Source of the DNA: Polaribacter sp. SA4-10
Lineage (GTDB): Bacteria > Bacteroidota > Bacteroidia > Flavobacteriales > Flavobacteriaceae
DNA: 64,000 nucleotides
Assembly: GCF_002163835.1 (NCBI RefSeq)
Contig: NZ_CP019331.1
Location: 1,835,001 to 1,899,000 of the forward strand
Direction: 5' to 3'
In this document: in pieces, positions 48,331 through 55,486 of the stretch
Layout of the letters: every line of letters begins with the position of its first letter
Numbering within the stretch: position 1 is the first letter of the stretch
Made by a program: the position numbers and the translations under genes
Notes under the pieces: model-generated
The model's database searches: none
The model's input: only the letters and a program-made list of their open reading frames with translations
Told to the model about the DNA's origin: nothing

Positions 48331-48384
48331 ACGTAAAACAGATATGCCGTATATCAACAATACGCATATACAATTGTTGGCAAC
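48331..48384 (+). other. attC-like site A
   Basis: ACGTAAAAC opens the site; GATATGCCGTATATC, a central AACAATAC and GCATATAC form the inner arms, and GTTGGCAAC (48376-48384) is the distal core box. A 29-base block ending in CAATTGTTG is identical to site B. Its first box does not match the start of a visible upstream cassette. Confidence 0.55.
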
Positions 48385-48413
48385 AATTTAGACTAATAAA
48401 AAAAATAATTATT

Positions 48414-48878
48414 ATGGCAGACGATGGTAGTAATGAAGATGCAATATGGCCGATGCCTAAATTTAGGTTTGAAGTCGACTTAGGAATTGAACTCAAGGGC
48501 GTTGCCTTTCAAGAACTTTCTGGGATGGATGTTGAAAATCAAATAATTGAATATCGCAAAGGCAACAGCAAACTTTTTTCTACAGAAAAAATGCCAGGAA
48601 TAGTAAAATATGGAAATATTACTATGAAAAGAGGCGTTTTTGTAAATGATAATACTTTTTGGGAATGGCATAAAGAAATTTCAATGAATACTATTAAGCG
48701 ACGTACAGTTCTTATTAAGTTACTAGATGAAAATGGGAAAGTAACGATTCAATGGCAATTAAATAATGCTTGGCCTACAAAAATTACAAGCACAGATCTT
48801 AAGTCGGACGGAAACGAAGTTGCTGTTGATACATTAGAAATAGCACACGAACAATTAATAATTACGAATAGCAAATAA
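48414..48878 (+). CDS. Phage/eCIS tail-tube-like protein (T4 gp19 family), orphan
   Basis: A 154-residue protein with the features of phage tail tube proteins of the T4 gp19 family, also found as inner-tube proteins of extracellular contractile injection systems: WPMPKFRFEVDLG, VAFQELSGMDVENQIIEYRKG, the KYGNITMKRGVF strand pair, and WQLNNAWPTKITSTDLKSDGNEVAVDTLEIAHE at the end. No sheath, baseplate, spike or ATPase gene is nearby. It is the only gene of the first cassette, between attC-like sites A and B. It may be a capture from an injection system, or may act by interfering with tube assembly. Confidence 0.8.
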   Translation: MADDGSNEDAIWPMPKFRFEVDLGIELKGVAFQELSGMDVENQIIEYRKGNSKLFSTEKMPGIVKYGNITMKRGVFVNDNTFWEWHKEISMNTIKRRTVLIKLLDENGKVTIQWQLNNAWPTKITSTDLKSDGNEVAVDTLEIAHEQLIITNSK

Positions 48879-48891
48879 AGATAATTTTAAA

Positions 48892-48945
48892 ACGTACAAC
48901 ATATATGTGATATATCAACAATACGCATATACAATTGTTGTGTTT
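48892..48945 (+). other. attC-like site B
   Basis: ACGTACAAC opens the site; ATATATGTG and CGCATATAC are the inner arms, and GTTGTGTTT (48937-48945) is the distal core. Shares its central and distal part with site A. GTTGTGTTT begins the next cassette and is the exact reverse complement of AAACACAAC at 49930-49938. Confidence 0.65.
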
Positions 48946-48979
48946 AATACAAGAAGAGGTAACTAAGTAAGAAGAAGGA

Positions 48980-49525
48980 ATGAGTGAAAAGGAAATTATG
49001 AGTAAGGAAATGATAGATTTTATAAATAAAAAACAGAACGAAATTAGAATAGAAAGAAATTCTGAATTTTTTAGTTTTATAAAACAAATTCTAGTTTTAT
49101 CTACAACTTTGTTAGGTTTAACAATTGCTTTTAATAAATTTTTTGAGAATAAAGGTCATTACCTCCTTTTGATATCTTCAATATTTCTATTTGGACTGAA
49201 TATCCTACTTTCTCTAATCGTTTGGTACGAGAAAATAAAGAATTTAGATAATGGGATTCTGGCTCTTGAAAAAAGGAGAAAATTAATTGAGGACGGAAAC
49301 AATGATAATGCCAAAGACATCTTCGTGCCTTTCGGGAAATTCTTCGAGAAAACAACCAAAACTTTGTACGTTTCTTTCTTTCTTTCTGTAGTTTCACTTT
49401 GTCTATTTGGAGCTTTATCAATAACGGAAAAAGAAAATAAAGAATTACAAAAGGAAAACTCCATAAAACCAATAAAATTAAAACAAGTTGATTCATTATC
49501 TAATAAATTTTTTAAACATAAATAA
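48980..49525 (+). CDS. Three-helix membrane protein of unknown function
   Basis: A 181-residue protein with a charged N-terminus (SEKEIMSKEMIDFINKKQNE), two adjacent transmembrane helices (about 28-48 and 58-78), a cytoplasmic charged stretch (about 80-118) and a third helix (about 122-143), ending in a Lys-rich tail. The pattern resembles small SLATT-like or other membrane effectors of conflict systems, but no signature secures that. It is alone in cassette 2 with a degenerate short frame downstream. Confidence 0.65.
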   Translation: MSEKEIMSKEMIDFINKKQNEIRIERNSEFFSFIKQILVLSTTLLGLTIAFNKFFENKGHYLLLISSIFLFGLNILLSLIVWYEKIKNLDNGILALEKRRKLIEDGNNDNAKDIFVPFGKFFEKTTKTLYVSFFLSVVSLCLFGALSITEKENKELQKENSIKPIKLKQVDSLSNKFFKHK

Positions 49526-49535
49526 AAATTAAACT

Positions 49536-49811
49536 ATGAAAACAATTTAATTAATTAAGCAAAAGTGCGAAACAAGTAAACAAGAGATAATTAAAGAACT
49601 AGAACCTAAATTTAATTTTGGAACAGATTTAGAAAAATCAATAGAATCTTTATTTGAACTCGAATCAATGATTGATTTAAAATTGAAACCTTTAGGAAAC
49701 GAAATACAAGATTTAATTCAAAAATCTAATGAAGATAAAGAACTGTTAGATAAACAAAGTATTGTAATTTTTGAAAACCTAATTTCGGACATCATCACAA
49801 AGTTTATTTAG
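49536..49811 (+). pseudogene. Short gene interrupted by an early stop
   Basis: ATG AAA ACA ATT is followed by TAA, and the same frame then runs open for 86 codons (LIKQKCETSKQEIIKELEPK and on, ending DIITKFI). The product would be a helical, acidic protein of about 90 residues. The stop lies within the repetitive TTAATTAATTAAG, so slippage may have created it. It starts 11 bases after the membrane protein and shares its cassette. Re-initiation at an internal ATG is possible. Confidence 0.45.
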
Positions 49812-49929
49812 ATTTATTAATTCTTTATTAATAATATTTAAGCTATTTTGAATTTTAGCTATTTTTAATTTAGTTTTTCCTATTATAATATCGAATTTTG
49901 AAACTGAAACATCGTCTGCCATAAGTACT

Positions 49930-50063
49930 AAACACAACACCGTGTATAATTAATAGGGGAGGTATTGTTAACTTTAAAATTATTATTATTTTTTATCATT
50001 TCGCATTTCTGAACAATTAGACTATACTTAGCCCCTACTAATCATACACAAGCACGTTGTAGC
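49930..50063 (+). other. attC-like site C
   Basis: First core AAACACAAC (49930-49938); arm GTGTATAATTAATAGGGG pairs with CCCCTACTAATCATACAC (16 of 18); distal core GTTGTAGC (50056-50063). Unpaired bases differ between the arms (ACC against AGCACG), like the extrahelical bases of integron attC sites. The site is 134 bases long. Confidence 0.8.
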
Positions 50064-50111
50064 TAATTTGATGAAAAACAATAAAAACTAACCTTAAAAT
50101 TTAAATTTCTA

Positions 50112-51632
50112 ATGAATAATTCGAAAAATAGTATTTCCAGAAGAGAAATGTGTTCCTTAATTGGATTAGGTATTGTTGGGCTTACACTTCCTTTTGGTTG
50201 CATGTCTTCAGCTAAGAATTTCAATTTAGCAAATATTCATTTTAAAAACCTCTATGAGGTAGCCGATCTTATTAAAAATAAAACAATTAGCTCAGTTGAA
50301 TTGACTCAATTAATGTTAGATCGTATAGAAAGTATTGATAAAAGATTGCATAGTTATATTACTATTATGAGTGAATATTCATTAAAAAGAGCTAAAATGG
50401 CTGATGAGCAGTTATTAAAAGGGAATTATCAAGGTCCTTTACATGGTGTTCCAATAGCAGTAAAAGATTTAATCTTTACAAAAAATGCCCCAACAACTGG
50501 AGGTCATTCTTTTTATAAGGACTTTATTCCTGAATATAATGCAACTGTCTTTGAAAAATTAGAGAACGCTGGAGCTATAATTCTGGGTAAATTAAATCTT
50601 ACTGAAGGTGCTATGGCAGGATATCATAGTGACTTTGAAATTCCCATAAACCCGTGGGAAGAGCAACATTGGGCTGGTGCTTCTTCAAGCGGTTCTGGTG
50701 TAGCCACTGCTGCTGGACTATGTTTTGGTTCACTTGGTACAGATACTGGAGGCTCTATTCGTTTTCCTTCAATGGCAAATGGCGTTGTTGGACTCAAACC
50801 AACTTTTGGCAGAGTTAGTAAATATGGTGTTTTACCTTTAAGTGATTCTCTTGATCATGTTGGTCCACTTACTCGATGTGTGAAAGACACGGCTATTATG
50901 TTTGATGTAATTAGTGGTTATGACGAAAAAGATCCAAACTCTATAAATAAACCTGCTTCAAATTTAAGTGCTGAACTAACAAAGGGAATAAATGGCCTCA
51001 GAATAGGATTGGATGAAAGTTATATTGCCGATGGTGTTGATAAGGAGATTGTTGACAGCATATTGAATGCAGTTGATAAATTAGAGGAATTAGGTGCAGA
51101 AATTGTAAGATTTAAAATTCCTTGGGACAAAAATGCTCTGGGTGGAATTTGGTTTAATGTCTGCACACCAGAGGCTGTGATTGCTCATAAAATTAATTAT
51201 CCATCAAAAGAAGATTTGTATGGACCGTATTTTCGTGATTTCCTTGCTTATGGTAAATCTGTATCTAAAAAAGATTACGAAGATGCCAAATTAGCTAAAG
51301 AGACATTTAAGAAGGAATTTTTAAAAATATTTAATAATGTTGATGTTATAGTGGCTCCTGCAGGAACTTTACCAGAAGGGATTACTCATGAAATTCAAAG
51401 AGGAGGTATGGAAGCTTTTAGTCCTTATGAAGCAGCTGGTAATATGCACTTTGCTACACCTGCTAATCTTGCAGGAACTCCTGCAATTACATTTCAATGT
51501 GGAAAATCGAATGAAGGATATCCTCATAGTTTACAACTAATGGGAGCTCCATTTAGTGAATCTATTTTATGCAGATTGGGTTATGAATTTGAACAAGCCA
51601 CAGAATGGCATAAACGGCATCCAGCAATTTGA
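50112..51632 (+). CDS. Amidase signature family enzyme with Tat-like lipoprotein signal
   Basis: A 506-residue amidase. The N-terminus has a twin-arginine-like SRREMCSLIGLG and the lipobox LPFGC, so it should be exported and perhaps lipid-anchored. The AS-family triad is intact: catalytic Lys in GVPIAVKDLIF, cis-Ser in GASSSGSGVATAAG, and nucleophile Ser in GTDTGGSIRFPS. Closest in pattern to GatA-like and aryl amidases, which hydrolyse amides, but the exported form excludes a role in tRNA amidation. The substrate is unknown. It is the only gene of cassette 3. Confidence 0.88.
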   Translation: MNNSKNSISRREMCSLIGLGIVGLTLPFGCMSSAKNFNLANIHFKNLYEVADLIKNKTISSVELTQLMLDRIESIDKRLHSYITIMSEYSLKRAKMADEQLLKGNYQGPLHGVPIAVKDLIFTKNAPTTGGHSFYKDFIPEYNATVFEKLENAGAIILGKLNLTEGAMAGYHSDFEIPINPWEEQHWAGASSSGSGVATAAGLCFGSLGTDTGGSIRFPSMANGVVGLKPTFGRVSKYGVLPLSDSLDHVGPLTRCVKDTAIMFDVISGYDEKDPNSINKPASNLSAELTKGINGLRIGLDESYIADGVDKEIVDSILNAVDKLEELGAEIVRFKIPWDKNALGGIWFNVCTPEAVIAHKINYPSKEDLYGPYFRDFLAYGKSVSKKDYEDAKLAKETFKKEFLKIFNNVDVIVAPAGTLPEGITHEIQRGGMEAFSPYEAAGNMHFATPANLAGTPAITFQCGKSNEGYPHSLQLMGAPFSESILCRLGYEFEQATEWHKRHPAI

Positions 51633-51654
51633 CCCTTTTTTACAAAAAAAACTA

Positions 51655-51848
51655 GCTACAACAATGGTTATAATTAATACGGGTTTTGGTGCTTAACCCA
51701 AAGTTTAGTGCTTTTAACCAAGTCCGCCAAATCTTTTGATTTGGCTTTAGAAATAAAAAAGATAAAATAAAAAGTTTTGGCTAAGTGCTTAATCGGAAAT
51801 TAATTGCTTTTTAATTCCCGCACTAACCATAGCCGAGACGTTAGCGTT
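51655..51848 (+). other. attC-like site D
   Basis: First core GCTACAAC (51655-51662) is the exact complement of the cassette-3 start GTTGTAGC at 50056. The outer arm ATGGTTATAATTAATACGGG faces CCCGCACTAACCAT; distal core GTTAGCGTT is at 51840-51848. The long central loop contains its own hairpin, CCAAATC TTTT GATTTGG. Length 194 bases, the longest in the array. Confidence 0.8.
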
Positions 51849-51896
51849 CATGCGAAGAAACTCTGTAACAATGATTGGATAAAGAATAAACGATAG

Positions 51897-52325
51897 ATGG
51901 GACTGTTAGAATGGCTATTTGGAGCCGAAGAAAATAACAATGAGAGGCGCAAAAAAGTTTTTATAAGTTTTGCCATTGAGGATATTCAATATAGAAATTA
52001 TTTAGTTGAACAAGCAAAAAAGAAAAACTCACCCTTCTACTTCATTGATATGTCAGCAAAAAAAGCCTGGAAACAAAGTGAATGGAAGAAGAGATGTAGA
52101 ACAAAAATTAAGCAATGTGATGGTGTAATCGCACTGTTAAGTAAAAAAACACATCTTGCTGGAGGTGCAAGATGGGAAATTCAATGCGCTAGAGAAGAAG
52201 AAGTAAAAATTATAGGAATGCATATTTTTAAAAATAACAAAGGAGCTATTCCTACAGAATTAAAAGGCAAAAGAGTAATTGAATGGAACTGGAATAACTT
52301 AGAAAAATTTATTAACCAATTATAA
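51897..52325 (+). CDS. ThsB-like TIR protein 1
   Basis: A 142-residue protein of the TIR-like (DUF1863/ThsB) family. The core begins at residue 20 with KKVFISFAIEDIQYRNYLVEQAK, continues with FYFIDMSAKKAWKQSEWKK, and has the strand CDGVIALLSKKTHLAGGARWEIQCARE; Glu94 is in the position of the catalytic Glu of signalling TIR domains. In Thoeris systems such proteins sense infection and turn NAD into a cyclic ADP-ribose messenger. It is the first gene of the five-gene cassette, 11 bases before a second ThsB-like gene. The role is inferred from family and neighbours. Confidence 0.8.
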   Translation: MGLLEWLFGAEENNNERRKKVFISFAIEDIQYRNYLVEQAKKKNSPFYFIDMSAKKAWKQSEWKKRCRTKIKQCDGVIALLSKKTHLAGGARWEIQCAREEEVKIIGMHIFKNNKGAIPTELKGKRVIEWNWNNLEKFINQL

Positions 52326-52336
52326 CCTATTGAACT

Positions 52337-52747
52337 ATGGCAAACCCTAGAGCATTTATCAGTTTTGATTTTGACAATAATAGTGGACAAAAACTTTATT
52401 TTGTTGGACAATCAAAAAATTCCAAAACACCTTTTAACATAGAAGATTGGAGTTCTAAAACACATCTACCTCAAAAAGAATGGGAAAAGTTAATTCACGG
52501 AAAAATTAACAACTGTAATATGTTAATTGTACTAGTTGGAAAAAGTATGTCCACCGCTACTGGTGTGGCAAAAGAAATTTCCTTTGCAAAGGAACATAAT
52601 GTGCCTGTTTTTGGAGTTTATGTTGATGGCGCTAGCACATCTTCAAATTTGCCTACAGGATTACAAAGAAATAGAACAATTGCTTGGGATTGGGCAAAAA
52701 TCGCAGCTGCTATAGACCAATGTATGACCGAAGGAAAAAATAAATAG
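52337..52747 (+). CDS. ThsB-like TIR protein 2
   Basis: A 136-residue ThsB-family TIR-like protein, starting MANPRAFISFDFDNNSGQKL. It has NIEDWSSKTHLPQKEWEKLI, the strand NMLIVLVGKSMSTATGVAKEI with Glu80 in the catalytic position, and PVFGVYVDGA. It is related to the preceding protein but clearly diverged. Systems with more than one TIR sensor beside one effector are known in Thoeris, where each TIR can answer a different phage. The next gene starts two bases after its stop, so the operon is tight. Confidence 0.8.
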   Translation: MANPRAFISFDFDNNSGQKLYFVGQSKNSKTPFNIEDWSSKTHLPQKEWEKLIHGKINNCNMLIVLVGKSMSTATGVAKEISFAKEHNVPVFGVYVDGASTSSNLPTGLQRNRTIAWDWAKIAAAIDQCMTEGKNK

Positions 52748-52749
52748 AT

Positions 52750-53721
52750 ATGAAAAAAGCGCTAGTAATAGGAATAAACAATTACCCAACAGCACCACTC
52801 AAAGGGGCCATAAATGACGCAAAAGATATTTCAAACCTTCTAAAGACTAATGGGACTGATTCTAAGAATTTCGAAGTAAAGTTTTATGATGACATTCAAA
52901 CAAGGGGTGAGCTAATGAAACTTATTGTAGCTTTTTTTGATGTTAATATTGAAGCAGATATGGGCCTTTTGTATTTTGCAGGTCATGGTTATGTAAATGA
53001 ATTAGGTGGCTTCATAGTAACACCAGATCATGAAAGCTATAATGAAGGAATAGCTATGAATGATATTTTAGGTTTTGCTAACAAGTCGAAAATAAGAAAC
53101 AAGGTGATAATCCTTGATTGTTGTAAATCCGGAAAATTTGGAGACCCTAATGAAAATGGTAGTATTACACCAATTGAAACAGGAACAACAATACTTACTT
53201 CCTCTAGAAAAAATGAGCCATCAAAAGAAATAAATGGTCATGGTGTTTTCACGAATCTTTTAATAGAGGGCTTAAAAGGAGGTGCAGCAGATGTTAGAGG
53301 ACATATTTCCCCTGGTGGTTTGTATGCATATATTGATCAGGCTCTAGGTGCCCACGAGCAAAGACCTGTTTTTAAAACTAATGTTACTGAGTTTGTTGAA
53401 TTAAGAAGTGTAATCCCTCAAGTTCCACTCAGCACTCTTCGAAAACTAACTGAATATTTTCATTCTCCTTCAGACAACTTGCAATTAGATCCCTCATTTG
53501 AGGATACCAACTCAAATGATGTTGAGCATAAAGTAATAGAACCTTTCGCTAAACCAGAGAATGTAGCAATTTTTAAAAATCTTCAAAAATTAGAAGGTGT
53601 AGGTTTAATAGTTCCAGTTGGTGAAGAGCATATGTATTTTGCAGCGATGCACTCTAAAAAGTGTAAACTCACTTCTTTAGGACATCATTATTGGAGATTA
53701 GTTAGTGAAAATAGAATATAA
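52750..53721 (+). CDS. Caspase-like (C14) protease effector
   Basis: A 323-residue protein. The N-terminal 215 residues are a caspase/metacaspase-like fold: KKALVIGINNYPTAPLKGAINDA, the catalytic His79 in LLYFAGHGY and catalytic Cys125 in VIILDCCKSGKF, then TTILTSSRKNEPS and GVFTNLLIEGL. The C-terminal 100 residues (from about PQVPLSTLRKL) form a separate domain ending in a winged-helix-like piece (KLEGVGLIVPVGEEHMYFAAM), which could bind a messenger or substrate. TIR-caspase pairs have recently been described as a Thoeris type in which the TIR product activates the protease. The two upstream TIR genes and the downstream nuclease fit such a cascade. Confidence 0.85.
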   Translation: MKKALVIGINNYPTAPLKGAINDAKDISNLLKTNGTDSKNFEVKFYDDIQTRGELMKLIVAFFDVNIEADMGLLYFAGHGYVNELGGFIVTPDHESYNEGIAMNDILGFANKSKIRNKVIILDCCKSGKFGDPNENGSITPIETGTTILTSSRKNEPSKEINGHGVFTNLLIEGLKGGAADVRGHISPGGLYAYIDQALGAHEQRPVFKTNVTEFVELRSVIPQVPLSTLRKLTEYFHSPSDNLQLDPSFEDTNSNDVEHKVIEPFAKPENVAIFKNLQKLEGVGLIVPVGEEHMYFAAMHSKKCKLTSLGHHYWRLVSENRI

Positions 53722-53731
53722 ATATAAAAAC

Positions 53732-54691
53732 ATGAAGGGGTATAATATTTATTTTTTGGGAGAGAGGAATGTGGTCAAAATGCCTGATTACAAGGAGTTT
53801 ATTGATGACATTGCAATTAATAATGAAACTTCAAAATATGAATTAGATTATATCTATTACAGTGTAATACAGAGTAAAAGCAGAAGGGTTCCTATTATTA
53901 GTGCTAGTAACATTTATAGAACTAAATTCGGAAAAGTTGACAGGTCGGGTAATTTTAAGAAAGATAATAGACTGAATGACGGAGAGCAACTAACGTCAAA
54001 CGACTATAAGCGTTTTAATACAATTAAAGCAGCAGCCATTGAAAAAGGCCACATGACAAAAAGAGAAGATGTTCAATGGGATTTAAAAGGAGTTGAAGAG
54101 GATGCACAAAAAGCAGCAATAAGTACATTCTTTTATCCTAATGCAGCTCCCCAACATGATTCTTTAAACAATGGACCTTGGAAATATTTAGAAAACTCAG
54201 TTATTATTAAAGGTCGAGTTCCTAATCCTGCAAAAGTCTCAGTTTTTACAGGCCCAGTATTGGATAATTTAGATCCTGAATTCAAAGTAAAGCTTCATGA
54301 TGGAACAATATTTAAAATCCCCATTTTATTTTGGAAGGTAATCTATTATTTAAAGGATGATAGTAAACTTTATAAAGCAGGTTTTCTTATGGGACAAATT
54401 AATCCATTAAAAAAAGACGATCTGATTAATGAAATTGGTTTTCGAGAATTTGGAGTAGAAGAGAAAATATCTTCGCTCAAACCATTTCTTGAATTTAAGG
54501 AGGATGAGAATTATCAAGTTCCCGTTTCTTTAATAGAAGAACTCACAAAGTTAAAGTTTCAAGATGCCATTGATTGTCATGAGAATGTCAAACCAACAAT
54601 TCTAAAATTGGAGGAAGTCCAAATCAGAAGTTTTGAAGATACCTTACTTGATCAAGAACCCACTTATGAAATTGATGGCTTATTAGTGTAA
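53732..54691 (+). CDS. DNA/RNA non-specific endonuclease (NucA/EndoG-like) with divergent active-site motif
   Basis: The ATG at 53732 is chosen because it lies 10 bases after the protease stop; a GTG at 53705 would add nine residues and overlap that gene. The 319-residue product has the Endonuclease_NS layout: the histidine motif is IEKGHMTK (family consensus DRGH), followed by the metal-binding asparagine region NAAPQHDSLNNGPWKYLE and a strand with FTGPVL. The general-base His is kept but Asp-Arg is replaced by Glu-Lys. The last 90 residues, with LKPFLEFKEDENYQVPVSLIEEL, lie outside the nuclease fold. As a neighbour of a caspase-like protease, it may be a substrate or partner that degrades nucleic acid in infected cells. 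Confidence 0.75.
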   Translation: MKGYNIYFLGERNVVKMPDYKEFIDDIAINNETSKYELDYIYYSVIQSKSRRVPIISASNIYRTKFGKVDRSGNFKKDNRLNDGEQLTSNDYKRFNTIKAAAIEKGHMTKREDVQWDLKGVEEDAQKAAISTFFYPNAAPQHDSLNNGPWKYLENSVIIKGRVPNPAKVSVFTGPVLDNLDPEFKVKLHDGTIFKIPILFWKVIYYLKDDSKLYKAGFLMGQINPLKKDDLINEIGFREFGVEEKISSLKPFLEFKEDENYQVPVSLIEELTKLKFQDAIDCHENVKPTILKLEEVQIRSFEDTLLDQEPTYEIDGLLV

Positions 54692-54717
54692 TAAATATTA
54701 AAGAATAAAAATGTTTT

Positions 54718-55299
54718 ATGTCTATATATACAAGTAATTATTTAAAAAATCTATCTCAACGAAAGACAGTACTTTTTAGTGAACAAGTGCTGAATGAAAG
54801 TAAAAAGACTCATACGAGTTTTGATATTTTTCTTTCACATAGTTTTCTTGATAAAGATGAAGTCGAAGGTTTATATATTGAATTAACTAACCAAGGTTAT
54901 TCTGTCTATGTTGATTGGATTATTGACCCTCATTTAGATAGAACAAATGTGACAAAAGCATCTGCAAAATTAATTCAGAATAGATTAAAAATTTCTAGAT
55001 CATTATTACTTGCAATTTCAACTAATGCTACCGTTTCGAAATGGATGCCGTGGGAATTAGGATATGTTGATGGAAACACAAATAAATGTGCAATTATACC
55101 TGTATCTAGAAGTGAATATGCTCCGAATTCATATGCTGGAGCTGAATATTTAACCATTTATCCTTTCATAAAAAAAGTTCCAACATCTGGGTTAGGAGAA
55201 AAGCTCTTTGTGATTGAAGAATCTCTCAAATATATAATTTTCGATAATTGGATTAAATTAGGAGAGCAACCAAAAGCACAAACAATAAATATTTTCTAA
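54718..55299 (+). CDS. TIR domain protein 3 (toll-type NADase-like)
   Basis: A 193-residue TIR protein of a different subgroup from the two ThsB-like ones. The fold starts at residue 35 with FDIFLSHSFLDKDEVEGLYIELTNQGYSVYVDW, continues through RLKISRSLLLAISTNATVSKWMPWELGYVDG, with catalytic-type Glu113 in WMPWELGY, and IIPVSRSEY. The N-terminal 34 residues are not conserved. This type is common in standalone bacterial TIR proteins that degrade or cyclise NAD. It ends the five-gene cassette operon, 26 bases after the nuclease, and could be a third sensor or a second effector. Confidence 0.8.
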   Translation: MSIYTSNYLKNLSQRKTVLFSEQVLNESKKTHTSFDIFLSHSFLDKDEVEGLYIELTNQGYSVYVDWIIDPHLDRTNVTKASAKLIQNRLKISRSLLLAISTNATVSKWMPWELGYVDGNTNKCAIIPVSRSEYAPNSYAGAEYLTIYPFIKKVPTSGLGEKLFVIEESLKYIIFDNWIKLGEQPKAQTINIF

Positions 55300-55325
55300 A
55301 TATAATAATGAACAATAAAGCACGA

Positions 55326-55459
55326 AACGCTAACAATGTATAAAAATAATAGCCGAGATAGTAGTAATTTCAAAGGTTGTAGCCCGCTTCAACTTTCTTG
55401 TAACTTGACAGGAAAGTCGCCCGCTTTCGGCTACTATTCTTATACTAGCCGTTGGCAAC
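55326..55459 (+). other. attC-like site E
   Basis: First core AACGCTAAC (55326-55334) is the exact complement of GTTAGCGTT, the start of the defence cassette at 51840. Arms ATGTATAAAAATAATAGCCG and CGGCTACTATTCTTATAC pair over most of their length; the distal core is GTTGGCAAC (55451-55459). An inner part CCCGC.../...GCCCGC gives a second stem. Length 134 bases. Confidence 0.8.
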
Positions 55460-55486
55460 AAGCAAAAACGAATAATAAATATAACT

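Noticed and set aside
48414..48878. Prophage or injection-system locus suggested by the tail-tube gene
   Set aside because: No other tail, capsid, lysis or integrase gene is nearby; the gene is bounded by cassette sites.
49779..49922. 47-codon frame on the minus strand (MADDVSVSKFDIIIGKTKLK...) at the end of cassette 2
   Set aside because: It looks protein-like but overlaps the degenerate plus-strand frame and has no supporting signal; too uncertain to call, worth remembering as a possible small antitoxin-like gene.
53705..53731. GTG start for the endonuclease, overlapping the protease gene
   Set aside because: The ATG at 53732 gives normal spacing; the extra nine residues are Lys/Tyr-rich and look like read-through of the preceding gene. 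Not excluded.
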